From an uncultured Prevotellaceae bacterium (GTDB taxonomy: Bacteria > Bacteroidota > Bacteroidia > Bacteroidales > Bacteroidaceae): a stretch of 64,000 bases of DNA. The stretch lies in contig ONJJ01000011.1 of NCBI GenBank assembly GCA_900318115.1, positions 1 to 64,000 of the forward strand, read 5' to 3'. Positions 49,860-58,426 of the stretch are shown piece by piece; the first letter of the stretch is position 1, and each line of letters begins with the position of its first letter. A program made the position numbers and the translations under genes. Below the pieces are notes generated by a model. The model did not search any database, was not told the origin of the DNA, and was given only the letters and a program-made list of their open reading frames with translations.

Positions 49860-50792
49860 TTACAGGGCGGCCAGGTAGCGTTCGGCTTCGATGGCAGCCT
49901 TGGCGCCCGAGCCGGCGGCCACCACGGCCTGGCGGTAGTGCGGGTCGGCCACGTCGCCTGCGGCAAAGACGCCGGGGATGCCCGTGCGGGGCGAGTCGCC
50001 CTCGGTCTGGATGTAGCCTACCTCGTCCGTCTTCACCCAGGGGAGGAAGATGTCGGAGTTGGGCTTGTGGCCTATGGCGAGGAAGAATCCGTCGATGGGG
50101 AGGTCGTAGCGGCGCTCGTCGGCTTCGCCCTTGCGATAGACCACGTGGGCGCCTTCCACTCCGTTCTCGCCGTAGAGGCCCAGGGTGTTGTGCTCGAAGA
50201 GGACTTCGATCTTGGGGTTCTGCAGCACGCGGTCCTGCATGATCTGCGTGGCGCGGAGGTAGGGCTTGCGCACGATGAGATAGACCTTCTGTGCGAGTCC
50301 GGCGAGGTAACTGGCTTCCTCGCAGGCGGTGTCGCCTCCTCCGACCACGGCCACGGTCTTCTTGCGGTAGAAGAATCCGTCGCAGGTGGCGCAGGCCGAT
50401 ACGCCCTGTCCGCGGTATTTCTCCTCGTCGGCGAGTCCGAGGTACTTGGCGCTGGCGCCGGTGCAGATGATGATGCTGTCGGCCGTGGCCTCCGTCTCGT
50501 CGTCGAACCATACGTGGTAGGGACGGGCTGAGAGGTCCGTGCGCACGGCGCTGGCGGAGCGTATCTCGCAGCCGAAGCGCTCGGCCTGGCTGCGCAGGTT
50601 GTCCATGAGTTCGTTGGCGTCGATGCCCTCGGGGAAGCCGGGGAAGTTCTCCACCTCCGTGGTGGTGGTCAGCTGGCCGCCGGGCTGCAGGCCTTCGTAG
50701 AGCACGGGGGAGAGGTTGGAGCGGCCGGCGTAGATGGCAGCTGTGTAGCCGGCAGGGCCGCTGCCGATGATGAGAAGTTTGATGTGTTCCAT
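49860..50792 (-). CDS. trxB: thioredoxin reductase
   Basis: A 310-residue FAD/NADPH flavoenzyme that reduces thioredoxin. The FAD-binding GSGPAGYTAAIYAGR is at the N-terminus, the redox pair is in SACATCDGFFY (about residues 134-144), the NADPH site VVGGGDTACEEA follows, and the C-terminal FAGDVADPHYRQ is the second FAD motif. Length and motif order are typical. Both flanks are repeats, so the promoter is not identifiable. Confidence 0.95.
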   Translation of the reverse strand: MEHIKLLIIGSGPAGYTAAIYAGRSNLSPVLYEGLQPGGQLTTTTEVENFPGFPEGIDANELMDNLRSQAERFGCEIRSASAVRTDLSARPYHVWFDDETEATADSIIICTGASAKYLGLADEEKYRGQGVSACATCDGFFYRKKTVAVVGGGDTACEEASYLAGLAQKVYLIVRKPYLRATQIMQDRVLQNPKIEVLFEHNTLGLYGENGVEGAHVVYRKGEADERRYDLPIDGFFLAIGHKPNSDIFLPWVKTDEVGYIQTEGDSPRTGIPGVFAAGDVADPHYRQAVVAAGSGAKAAIEAERYLAAL

Positions 50793-50796
50793 ATTG

Positions 50797-50940
50797 GGGG
50801 GGGTAATGGGGTTAATGGGGTTTATGGGGCTTATGGGGTTAATGGGTCTAATGGGCTTGGGAGGTAATGGGCTTTGGAGGTAATGGGCTTGGGGGGTAAT
50901 GGGCTTTGGGGTAATGGGCTTGGGGGGTAATGGGCTTGGG
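50797..50940. repeat. G-rich tandem repeat of the TAATGGGCTTGGG type
   Basis: The 150 bases between the LolA-like stop and the trxB start consist of units of 10-18 bases such as TAATGGGGTT, TAATGGGCTTGGG and TAATGGGCTTTGG. The plus strand carries at least ten G runs of three or more, enough for G-quadruplex formation. Confidence 0.85.
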
Positions 50941-50942
50941 TG

Positions 50943-51572
50943 CTATCTGAGGTCCACGACTTCTGTGTCGGGATAGTCCTTGCGGGGGAAGGTGAAGTCG
51001 GCGTCCTGTGCGGGCTGGTTGGTGGCGAAGGAGAGGATGCTCAGGCGCACCCAGTTTCCATTCTGCTTGGCGCGGAAGCAGAGGGGGTTGTAGGTCGATT
51101 GGTCCACGTCCACGTAGATCTCCGTGAAGGCGGCCTTCTTGCTCTTGGCGGCCAGGCGCACCTCGTAGGTGGGCTTCCCGCGGAGCGACGACTTGCGGAG
51201 GGAGTATCTGTAGCCTTTCTTGTAGATGTAGATGAGCGCCGAAGGGTTCATGGCTGCCAGCTCCTCGTCCGTGGGTTCGGAGATGTTGACTTCGCTGGCG
51301 TCGGAGAGCATGGACCATTGTGTCTTGCCGTCGAACCAGGTGGTGATGTCGGGGGTCTTCATCCGGAACTTGCGGCCGCTGATGAGCATGGTGCCGGAGG
51401 TCTCGCTCTCGGGAGTGGTGCCGCGGAACTGGGTGGCCTTGAACTGGGCCTGGATGCAGCCGGACTGCGTCATGCGCGAGGCGGCGGCGTCCAGCACGGA
51501 ACGTGCGCTCTGGGCCTGGCCCGTGAGGCTGCACGCGAGGAGGATTGTGAGTAAAAATGCGAGTCTTTTCAT
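50943..51572 (-). CDS. LolA-like outer-membrane lipoprotein carrier protein
   Basis: A 209-residue periplasmic protein with a signal peptide (MKRLAFLLTILLACSLTGQA) and a LolA-type fold: GTMLISGRKFRMKTPDITTW and KTQWSMLSDASEVNI are characteristic of the Bacteroidetes branch. It should ferry lipoproteins from the LolCDE complex to the outer membrane, and a LolC/E-type permease is encoded at 10147-11391. It is downstream of ftsK on the same strand but has its own promoter beside a palindrome. Confidence 0.85.
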   Translation of the reverse strand: MKRLAFLLTILLACSLTGQAQSARSVLDAAASRMTQSGCIQAQFKATQFRGTTPESETSGTMLISGRKFRMKTPDITTWFDGKTQWSMLSDASEVNISEPTDEELAAMNPSALIYIYKKGYRYSLRKSSLRGKPTYEVRLAAKSKKAAFTEIYVDVDQSTYNPLCFRAKQNGNWVRLSILSFATNQPAQDADFTFPRKDYPDTEVVDLR

Positions 51573-51594
51573 TGCTTTCTTTGGATTTTGGGGA

Positions 51595-51602
51595 CAAAAT
51601 TA
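51595..51602 (-). promoter_or_regulatory. promoter -7 box for the LolA-like gene
   Basis: TAATTTTG on the minus strand, 23 bases before the ATG. Confidence 0.7.
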
Positions 51603-51632
51603 ACCCATAACGGCGAGATTGTCGTTATGGGT
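51603..51632. promoter_or_regulatory. perfect 10-bp palindrome overlapping the LolA-like promoter
   Basis: ACCCATAACG, ten spacer bases, CGTTATGGGT. It begins next to the -7 box and covers where a -33 element would be, the position of a repressor operator. It could also be a 3' hairpin of the ftsK transcript. Confidence 0.6.
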
Positions 51633-51672
51633 CGATACTTTTTTGGGCGCCGTCGGCGTTTTTTAAAGTTTT

Positions 51673-54300
51673 TTAGCCGAGGTTATTCAGTAGCATCTCC
51701 AGCGCGGCGGCATCTTGGATGAGAACGTCGCGCGGTTTGGCTCCTTGTGCGGGGCCCACGACGCCTGCTTTCTCCAGCTGGTCCATCAGTCGTCCGGCGC
51801 GGTTGTATCCGATGGCGAACTTGCGCTGGATCATGCTCGTGGAGCCCTGTTGGGAGCTGACGATGAGCTGTGCCGCTTCGGCGAACATGGGATCCAGGTG
51901 CTGGAGGTCGGCATCGTTGACGCCTCCGCCGGTATCTTCCATGGGCGGACGCGGGAGCGCGAAGGGTCCCGTGTAGCTCTGCTGGCAGGCGATGTAGTTC
52001 GCTATGGCTTCCACCTCGGGCGTATCGACGAAGGCGCATTGCAGTCGCACGGGCTCCGAGCCTGCCAGGAAGAGCATGTCGCCCTTGCCCACGAGTTGGT
52101 TGGCACCCGGGCGGTCCAGGATCGTGCGCGAGTCCACCATGGCGCTGACCTTGAAGGCCATGCGGGCGGGGAAGTTGGCCTTGATGGTACCCGTGATGAT
52201 ATTCGTCGTCGGGCGCTGGGTGGCGATGATCATGTGGATGCCCACGGCGCGGGCCAGCTGGGCGATGCGGGCGATGGGGAGCTCGATTTCCTTGCCGGCA
52301 GTCATGATGAGGTCGCCGAACTCGTCGATGATGACCACGATGTAGGGCATGAACTTATGGCCGTTCTGCGGGTTGAGCTGGCGGTTCTTGAATTTCTCGT
52401 TGTACTCCTTGATGTTGCGCGCGCGCGCTTTCTTCAAGAGGTCATAGCGCGTGTCCATCTCGACGCAGAGGCTCTTCAGGGTGTTCACCACCTTCTGCAC
52501 GTCGGTGATGATGGGTTCGTCTTCCTCGTCGTCCTCAATCTGTGCAAGGAAGTGGTTGACAATGGGCGAGTAGATGGGGAACTCCACCTTCTTCGGATCG
52601 ACCATGACGAACTTTAGCTCGGCGGGATGTTTCTTGTAGAGCAGGGAGGTGATGATGGCGTTCAGGCCCACGGACTTACCCTGGCCCGTGGCGCCGGCTA
52701 CCAACAGGTGGGGCATCTTCACCAGGTCGGCGATGAACACCTCGTTGGTGATGGTCTTGCCCAGCGCCATGGGCAGTTCCATGGTGGTCTCCTGGAACTT
52801 CTTGCTGTTGAGGATGCTTTCCATGGAGACGATCTGGGGCTTGGCATTAGGAACCTCGATACCGATGGTGCCCTTGCCGGGAATGGGGGCGATGATGCGG
52901 ATGCCCAGGGCTGCCAGCGAGAGCGCGATGTCGTCCTCCAGGTTGCGGATCTTGGAGATGCGCACGCCGGGGGCCGGGGTGATCTCGTAGAGCGTGATGG
53001 TGGGACCCACGGTGGCCTTGATGCTCGAGATGTTGACCTGGAAGTCGTGCAGCACTTTGACGATTTGATCCTTGTTCTTCGTCTGTTCCTCCATGTCGAT
53101 GTTGGAGCGCGGGTCGATCTCGTAGTGTTTCAGCAGGTCCAGGGTGGGGTAGTGGTAGTTCTCGAGGTCCAGCTTGGGGTCGTAGGGCTCCAGGGCTGCC
53201 TCGTGTCCGGCGTCGGCCAGGTCCTCTTCGGCCGGCTGCTCGATGGTGAACTCTGCCTCGGTGGCGGCGGACTCGGCCGGCTCGTCGCCCGTGGCGGTCA
53301 CGATCCAGTCGGGTTCGCCCGTGGCGGCGGGCGCCGTCTGGGCTGGATTCATCACGGCAGGCGATTCCTGCTCCGTGGCGGCGGGGCTGGGCTCCGTGGG
53401 CAGGTAGATGGTGGCCACGGGGATGTCGTCGGGCACGTCCGCGGGAGTGTTGTCCTGCTCCTCGGTCCCGGCCTCCGTAGGTTCGCCCTCGGCGTCGTCC
53501 TCGGCCGTGTCTTCTCCCTCCGGGATGTCTTCTTCCTGCTTCCTCTTCGGCGTCAGCACCTGCTTCAGCCAGAGGAACAGGCGTGCTATGCGGGGATGGC
53601 TGTGGCCGAAGTCGCGTGCGAGCTGCTTCGGGTGCATCAGGCGCTTGATGAAACGGATGGTCTCGGCGCTGAGGTAGCAGAGGTAGGCCAGCAGCGTGAG
53701 CAGGATGATGATGAACGTGCCCACCTGTCCGCTGGCGCCCTCGAGGATTTCCACCAGGTGAATGCCGTGGTAGCCGCCGGGGCTGATGTAGCTCATTTCA
53801 GGGTTGCCGGAGAAATAGGACGTGAGGAAGAAGGCGGCTGCCACGCTGGTCCAGCAGAGCAGGAACGCGCAGTTCACGAACCATTTCCAGAGGCGTATGT
53901 GGAAGGCGTCGAGCAACTTGAAGGCTGCCGCGAAGAGGAAGATGGGAATGAAGAAGGCTCCGAGGCCGAAGTTCTCCGTCATCCAGAACTGGCTCCACCA
54001 GGCTCCAGCCCTGCCGCACCAGTTCATGGGCGTTCCGGCGTAGGAGGATTCGAAGAGCTTCTGGTCCATGTCGCCCGTGAAGAGGAACGACACCAGGCTC
54101 AGCAACGTGAAGAAAGACAGCGCCAGCAGCAGCACGCCGCCGACGATGCACGCTACTTCTTTCCGGTCCAGGGGCTCGGCCTTGCCACCTTGCAGGGCAT
54201 CGCCCAGAACGAGGGTCTTCTTCTCCGCTTCGGCGGACGCAGGTGCGCCACGTCTCGTTGTACGTTTACGAGGCGCTTTTGAGGTGCTTTGTGTGGTCAT
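51673..54300 (-). CDS. ftsK: FtsK/SpoIIIE DNA translocase
   Basis: An 875-residue septal DNA pump. Four to five membrane helices occupy about residues 50-210, followed by a variable acidic linker (about 240-370, rich in E, A, P and T), the alpha-beta motor and the C-terminal gamma domain (QRKFAIGYNRAGRLMDQLE) that reads KOPS-type sequences. Walker A is VAGATGQGKSVGLN and Walker B is VVIIDEFGDL. It coordinates chromosome segregation with division. It lies divergent from a DUF5063 gene, with both promoters in the 116-base gap. Confidence 0.95.
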   Translation of the reverse strand: MTTQSTSKAPRKRTTRRGAPASAEAEKKTLVLGDALQGGKAEPLDRKEVACIVGGVLLLALSFFTLLSLVSFLFTGDMDQKLFESSYAGTPMNWCGRAGAWWSQFWMTENFGLGAFFIPIFLFAAAFKLLDAFHIRLWKWFVNCAFLLCWTSVAAAFFLTSYFSGNPEMSYISPGGYHGIHLVEILEGASGQVGTFIIILLTLLAYLCYLSAETIRFIKRLMHPKQLARDFGHSHPRIARLFLWLKQVLTPKRKQEEDIPEGEDTAEDDAEGEPTEAGTEEQDNTPADVPDDIPVATIYLPTEPSPAATEQESPAVMNPAQTAPAATGEPDWIVTATGDEPAESAATEAEFTIEQPAEEDLADAGHEAALEPYDPKLDLENYHYPTLDLLKHYEIDPRSNIDMEEQTKNKDQIVKVLHDFQVNISSIKATVGPTITLYEITPAPGVRISKIRNLEDDIALSLAALGIRIIAPIPGKGTIGIEVPNAKPQIVSMESILNSKKFQETTMELPMALGKTITNEVFIADLVKMPHLLVAGATGQGKSVGLNAIITSLLYKKHPAELKFVMVDPKKVEFPIYSPIVNHFLAQIEDDEEDEPIITDVQKVVNTLKSLCVEMDTRYDLLKKARARNIKEYNEKFKNRQLNPQNGHKFMPYIVVIIDEFGDLIMTAGKEIELPIARIAQLARAVGIHMIIATQRPTTNIITGTIKANFPARMAFKVSAMVDSRTILDRPGANQLVGKGDMLFLAGSEPVRLQCAFVDTPEVEAIANYIACQQSYTGPFALPRPPMEDTGGGVNDADLQHLDPMFAEAAQLIVSSQQGSTSMIQRKFAIGYNRAGRLMDQLEKAGVVGPAQGAKPRDVLIQDAAALEMLLNNLG

Positions 54301-54328
54301 ATAATCGTTTCTATTCCTTATTCGGGCG

Positions 54329-54336
54329 CAAATTTA
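54329..54336 (-). promoter_or_regulatory. promoter -7 box for ftsK
   Basis: TAAATTTG on the minus strand, about 28 bases before the ATG. Confidence 0.65.
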
Positions 54337-54389
54337 AGCATTTTCTGAAACTTTTCGCGCAAAGTTTCGGATTTTTTTTCAAAAAGAAG

Positions 54390-54397
54390 TAATTTTG
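54390..54397 (+). promoter_or_regulatory. promoter -7 box for the DUF5063-exonuclease-RlmI operon
   Basis: TAATTTTG followed by CACC, 19 bases before the ATG at 54417. Confidence 0.7.
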
Positions 54398-54416
54398 CAC
54401 CCCAAAACATACAAAA

Positions 54417-54923
54417 ATGGATATAGTTTACTCTTCTCCCGTCGTGGAATTCGTCACAGTAGCGGCAGAATTCTGCGCTTTCCTCGAACAGAGCGAGGGG
54501 CGCGACAAGGACACGCTGACGGACACGCTGCTGAAGCTGCTGCCCCTGTTGTACCTCAAGGCCGAGCTGCTCCCTCATGTCGAGGGAGGCGACCTCTATG
54601 GCGCCGAGTCCTTCGTTACGGAGGGCGACTACGAATGGCTGCGAGGAACCCTCACGGCAGTCATGGGCGAGGACGATGCCTACGAGGACCTGGTTTACGA
54701 CGAACAGATGCAGACCGACGAGGCGCATTGGCGCAGCGTGGGCGAGCAGCTGGCAGACATCTACCAGCCCGTGCGCGACTTCGTGGAGACCTTCCGCACG
54801 GGAGTGGAGGACAATATTGCCGAGGCGCTGTGGACCCTGAACGACAACTTCGAACTCTACCTCGGAGCGGACATCGTGGACGTCATGCGGCGCCTGCATC
54901 GAGTGAAATACTCCATTCGCTGA
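54417..54923 (+). CDS. DUF5063 domain protein
   Basis: A 168-residue acidic helical protein. The pattern VVEFVTVAAEFCAFLEQ, then LLKLLPLLYLKAELLP and a C-terminal ALWTLNDNFELYLGADIVD matches the DUF5063 family, which has no assigned function and is widespread in Bacteroidetes. It is the first gene of a three-gene run with the exonuclease and rRNA methylase, suggesting a link to RNA metabolism by association only. Confidence 0.82.
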   Translation: MDIVYSSPVVEFVTVAAEFCAFLEQSEGRDKDTLTDTLLKLLPLLYLKAELLPHVEGGDLYGAESFVTEGDYEWLRGTLTAVMGEDDAYEDLVYDEQMQTDEAHWRSVGEQLADIYQPVRDFVETFRTGVEDNIAEALWTLNDNFELYLGADIVDVMRRLHRVKYSIR

Positions 54924-54957
54924 CACCCAGACTTTCAAACAACAGACTATTCACCAA

Positions 54958-55593
54958 GTGAGAACCATATACAGTAAATTCGACAAGGCTGCCATCCAGA
55001 GCCTGCCCGTGGTGCAGTTCCAGGGGCGGGTCATCGTCATCCAGACGGCGGGCGAGGCAGATCGTGCCGTGGACTACCTGATGCAGTTCCCGCGATTGGG
55101 AATCGACACGGAGACGCGCCCCAACTTCAAACCCGGAGGAATGAACCCCGTCGCATTGCTGCAGGTGTCCACGCCCGACACTTGTTTCCTCTTCCGCCTC
55201 AACCGCTTCGGACTCACCGACGCCCTCGTGCGCCTGTTCACCTCCGAACGCATCCAGAAGGTGGGGCTCTCCCTGCACGACGATTGGGCACAGCTGCGTA
55301 AACGTAAGGAATTCAAGCCTGTTAACTTCATCGAGTTGCAGGACTACGTGAAGCCCCTCGGAGTCGTCGATATGAGCCTGCAGAAGCTCTATGCTAACTT
55401 CTTCGGCCAGAAGATTTCCAAGACGCAACGTCTGACGAACTGGGAGGCCGACGTGCTGACCGAGGCGCAGAAACGCTACGCCGCCACCGACGCGTGGACC
55501 TGCCTGCGACTCTACGACATCATCACGGAATTGTTCAACACACATGCCTACCGCCTCGTGCTGGTGCCCGAACCCGAAACTTCCAAATCATGA
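54958..55593 (+). CDS. DEDD-type 3'-5' exonuclease (RNase D-like)
   Basis: A 211-residue exonuclease domain protein. The three motifs are visible: ExoI LGIDTETRPNF (about residues 45-55), ExoII LSLHDDWAQL (about 105) and ExoIII YAATDAWTCLRLYD (about 178-191), the last with the tyrosine of the DEDDy class. It could trim RNA or DNA 3' ends. No HRDC domain follows, unlike full-length RNase D. The start is GTG at 54958, 34 bases after the previous stop; no better ATG exists upstream of the ExoI motif. Its stop overlaps the next start (ATGA). Confidence 0.85.
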   Translation: MRTIYSKFDKAAIQSLPVVQFQGRVIVIQTAGEADRAVDYLMQFPRLGIDTETRPNFKPGGMNPVALLQVSTPDTCFLFRLNRFGLTDALVRLFTSERIQKVGLSLHDDWAQLRKRKEFKPVNFIELQDYVKPLGVVDMSLQKLYANFFGQKISKTQRLTNWEADVLTEAQKRYAATDAWTCLRLYDIITELFNTHAYRLVLVPEPETSKS

Positions 55594-56771
55594 CAAATAT
55601 CTATCTCAAGCGCGGCAAGGACGAATCCCTGCGCCGCTTCCATCCCTGGGTCTTCTCCGGGGCCATTCACCACTTCGAAGAGCAACCTGCCGAGGGAGAC
55701 CTCGTGCGTGTGCTCACCGCCGAGGGCGAATTCATCGCCGTAGGACATTGGCAGGTCGGCAGCATCGCCGTGCGCGTGCTCTCGTTCGTTGAGGAACCCA
55801 TCGACGACGCTTTCTGGCGCCGCCGCATACAAGTGGCGCTGGACGCCCGTCGGAGCATGGGGGTGGCAGACAATCCTCAGAACGACACCTTCCGACTGGT
55901 CCACGGCGAGGGCGACAACCTGCCGGGGCTGGTCATCGATATCTATGGCGCCACGGCCGTCGTGCAGGCTCATAGCGTCGGCATGCACGTGGTGCGCCAG
56001 CAGGTGGCCCAGGCCCTGAAGGACGTCATGGGCGAGCGCCTGCAGAACATCTTCTACAAGAGCGAGACCACGTTGCCGTTCAAGGCCGGACTCGGTCAGG
56101 AGAACGGCTTCCTGCTGGGCGGAAGTCCTGATGATGTGGCCATGGAGAACGGCCTCAGATTCCACATCGACTGGCTGCGTGGCCAGAAGACGGGCTTCTT
56201 CGTGGACCAGCGGGACAACCGCAGCCTCCTGGAGCGCTACTCCGCGGGTCGCCACGTGCTGAACATGTTCTGCTACACGGGCGGCTTCTCGGTCTATGCC
56301 ATGCGCGGAGGCGCAGCCCTCGTACATTCTGTGGACAGTTCTGCCAAGGCCGTGGACCTCGTCAACGCCAATGTGGAGCTGAATTTCCCGGGCGACACCC
56401 GTCACGAGGCTTTCGCGGAGGATGCTTTCCGCTTCCTCCAGCAGATGGAGCAGGATGCCTACGACCTCATCGTTCTGGATCCTCCGGCCTTCGCCAAGCA
56501 CAAGGATGCCCTGCGTAATGCCCTGAAGGGCTACACGCGACTGAACCTGCGTGCGTTCGAGAAAATCCGTCCGGGAGGCATCCTCTTCACCTTCTCTTGT
56601 TCTCAGGCGGTCTCCAAGGACCAGTTCCGCATGGCGGTGTTCACAGCTGCTGCCCAAAGCGGCCGCAATGTGCGCATCCTCCATCAGTTGCATCAGCCCG
56701 CCGACCATCCCATCAACATCTATCATCCCGAAGGCGAGTACCTGAAAGGACTGGTGCTTTACGTCGAATAG
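55590..56771 (+). CDS. RlmI-like class I rRNA cytosine methyltransferase
   Basis: A 393-residue SAM-dependent methylase with an N-terminal PUA-type RNA-binding domain (MTNIYLKRGKDESLRRFHPW, then GAIHHFE), a central EEHD-like domain and a C-terminal Rossmann fold. SAM motif I is VLNMFCYTGGFSVYAM, and the later motifs are DLIVLDPPAFAKHK and LFTFSCSQAVS with the catalytic cysteine. The family makes 5-methylcytosine in 23S rRNA. The ATG at 55590 overlaps the exonuclease stop by four bases. Confidence 0.88.
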   Translation: MTNIYLKRGKDESLRRFHPWVFSGAIHHFEEQPAEGDLVRVLTAEGEFIAVGHWQVGSIAVRVLSFVEEPIDDAFWRRRIQVALDARRSMGVADNPQNDTFRLVHGEGDNLPGLVIDIYGATAVVQAHSVGMHVVRQQVAQALKDVMGERLQNIFYKSETTLPFKAGLGQENGFLLGGSPDDVAMENGLRFHIDWLRGQKTGFFVDQRDNRSLLERYSAGRHVLNMFCYTGGFSVYAMRGGAALVHSVDSSAKAVDLVNANVELNFPGDTRHEAFAEDAFRFLQQMEQDAYDLIVLDPPAFAKHKDALRNALKGYTRLNLRAFEKIRPGGILFTFSCSQAVSKDQFRMAVFTAAAQSGRNVRILHQLHQPADHPINIYHPEGEYLKGLVLYVE

Positions 56772-56901
56772 GCGTTGCTGTAATGCTAAATTCGTTAACA
56801 TTAGGTGGGGTTTCTATAGTCTGAAAGTTAAAAGATATAAAAACGAAACGAATATCACGAAAAAAAGAACGCCAATTGTGCGCACATAATTAAATAATGT
56901 G

Positions 56902-56909
56902 TACTTTTG
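56902..56909 (+). promoter_or_regulatory. promoter -7 box of a candidate small RNA
   Basis: TACTTTTG, with an ATTGTG about 24 bases upstream as a possible weak -33 element. Confidence 0.65.
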
Positions 56910-56913
56910 CATC

Positions 56914-56984
56914 GTGTTTTTCATGGTATTAGATTTAAGGTTAATGAAAGGATAGGTTGTCGTGAGACAACCTTCCTTTTTTTG
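56914..56984 (+). ncRNA. candidate small RNA or leader of about 70 bases with terminator
   Basis: From the promoter, a short segment (GTGTTTTTCATGGTATTAG, then ATTTAAGGTTAATG) runs into a terminator: AGGTTGTC (56954-56961) and GACAACCT (56966-56973) around a GTGA loop, flanked by AAGGA/TTCC and followed by seven T. The next gene, leuB, begins over 200 bases on and has its own -7 box. I recall very similar short segments elsewhere in Bacteroidales genomes but cannot verify it. Confidence 0.6.
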
Positions 56985-57152
56985 TGTACCCCTATCTTTC
57001 TGCCCATTACTTTTGGTGCCCCTGTCTTTTTGCAGCCCAATCGCCGCTTAAAATGTGTTTCATTTGCCTGCCGCAGGTGCAGAAATGCTTAAAGTTTCTG
57101 CTTCGCAGCCCAAAGAATTTGGCTTTTCGGCTCGTAAATGAAGACTTTTTCG

Positions 57153-57160
57153 TAACTTTG
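57153..57160 (+). promoter_or_regulatory. promoter -7 box for leuB
   Basis: TAACTTTG followed by CCCCG, about 40 bases before the ATG. The 57000-57150 stretch upstream holds small hairpins (for example GCAGAA...TTCTGC) but no gene I can support. Confidence 0.7.
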
Positions 57161-57200
57161 CCCCGCAAATAGTAACAACCCAAACATCAAAACAAAGACT

Positions 57201-58262
57201 ATGGATTTCAAGATTGCAGTTTTGCCCGGCGATGGAATCGGGCCCGAGATTAGTGAACAAGGCGTGGCCGTGATGACTGCCGTGTGCCAGCGCTTCGGCC
57301 ACCACGTCAGCTACGAATATGCCATCTGCGGCGCCGACGCCATCGACAAGGTGGGCGACCCCTTCCCCGAAGAGACTTTCCAGACTTGTATGCGCGCCGA
57401 TGCGGTCCTCTTCTCGGCCGTCGGCGACCCTAAATATGACAACGACCCCACGGCCAAGGTCCGTCCGGAGCAAGGCCTGCTGGCGATGCGCAAGCGGCTG
57501 GGGCTCTTCGCGAATATACGTCCCGTGGAGACCTTCGACTGCCTGATCCATAAATCACCCCTGAAGGACGAACTCGTCCGCGGCGCAGACTTCATCTGCA
57601 TCCGGGAACTGACGGGCGGTATGTACTTCGGCGAGAAGTACCAGGACAACGACAAGGCCTACGACACCAATTTCTACTCCCGTCCGGAGATTGAACGCAT
57701 CCTGAAGGTCGGCTTCGAGTATGCCCGCAGGCGCCGCAAGCACCTGACAGTCATCGACAAGGCCAACGTGCTGGCCAGCAGCCGCCTGTGGCGTCAGATT
57801 GCCAAGGAGATGGCTCCGCAGTACCCCGACGTGCTGACGGATTTCATGTACGTGGACAACGCCTCGATGCGCATGCTGCAGGAGCCCCGCTTCTTCGATG
57901 TCATGGTGACGGAGAACACCTTCGGCGACATCCTTACGGACGAGGGCTCGTGCATCACCGGCTCCATGGGACTTCTGCCTTCCGCCAGCACGGGTGAGCA
58001 CACGCCCGTCTTCGAACCCATCCACGGCTCCTGGCCGCAAGCCAAGGGGAAGAACATCGCCAACCCGCTGGCGCAGATTCTCTCCGTGGCCATGCTCTTC
58101 GAGTACTTCGGCCTTCAGGAAGAGGGCGACCTCATCCGCGATGCCGTCAGCGCCAGCCTGGATGCAAATGTCCGCACGCCCGAGATTCAGGTTGAGGGCG
58201 GAGCCACCTTTGGCACGAAGGAAGTGGGAGCGTGGATCGTAGAGTACATTCAGAAAGCATGA
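57201..58262 (+). CDS. leuB: 3-isopropylmalate dehydrogenase
   Basis: A 353-residue NAD-dependent dehydrogenase of leucine synthesis, oxidising and decarboxylating 3-isopropylmalate. Landmarks are [11 protein letters not shown] at the N-terminus, [10 protein letters not shown], the metal-binding aspartates in [13 protein letters not shown] and the NAD-binding [18 protein letters not shown]. Length is typical. It is separate from other leu genes in this window, with its own promoter, and its stop overlaps the TPR protein start (ATGA). Confidence 0.95.
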   Translation: MDFKIAVLPGDGIGPEISEQGVAVMTAVCQRFGHHVSYEYAICGADAIDKVGDPFPEETFQTCMRADAVLFSAVGDPKYDNDPTAKVRPEQGLLAMRKRLGLFANIRPVETFDCLIHKSPLKDELVRGADFICIRELTGGMYFGEKYQDNDKAYDTNFYSRPEIERILKVGFEYARRRRKHLTVIDKANVLASSRLWRQIAKEMAPQYPDVLTDFMYVDNASMRMLQEPRFFDVMVTENTFGDILTDEGSCITGSMGLLPSASTGEHTPVFEPIHGSWPQAKGKNIANPLAQILSVAMLFEYFGLQEEGDLIRDAVSASLDANVRTPEIQVEGGATFGTKEVGAWIVEYIQKA

Positions 58263-58426
58263 GAGTTCTTCGCTCTTTACCAGCAAGCATGAGAGGCCTT
58301 CTTCCATTCTCAGGTAGTATGAGAAGTCTTCTTCCGTTCTCAGGTAGCATGAGAAGTCTTCTTCCATTCTCAGGTAGCATGAGAAGCATTCTTCCGTTCT
58401 CAGGTAGCTTGAGAAGCCTTCTTCTT
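58256..58426. repeat. 30-bp tandem repeat with an in-frame ATG in each unit
   Basis: A degenerate unit (58256-58285), four close units (58286-58405) and a partial one (58406-58426). Each begins AGCATGAGA or a variant and encodes [10 protein letters not shown]. The first ATG is the one overlapping the leuB stop. Confidence 0.9.

Noticed and set aside
51640-51662. Terminator-like hairpin GGCGCCGTCGGCG followed by T on the plus strand, beside the ftsK stop
   Set aside because: The T tract is on the wrong strand for ftsK, and no plus-strand transcript is expected to end there.
58256-58426. CRISPR-like array
   Set aside because: The units are directly adjacent with no spacers, are translated, and there are no cas genes. 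The same applies to the arrays at 25627, 31224, 49761 and 50797.
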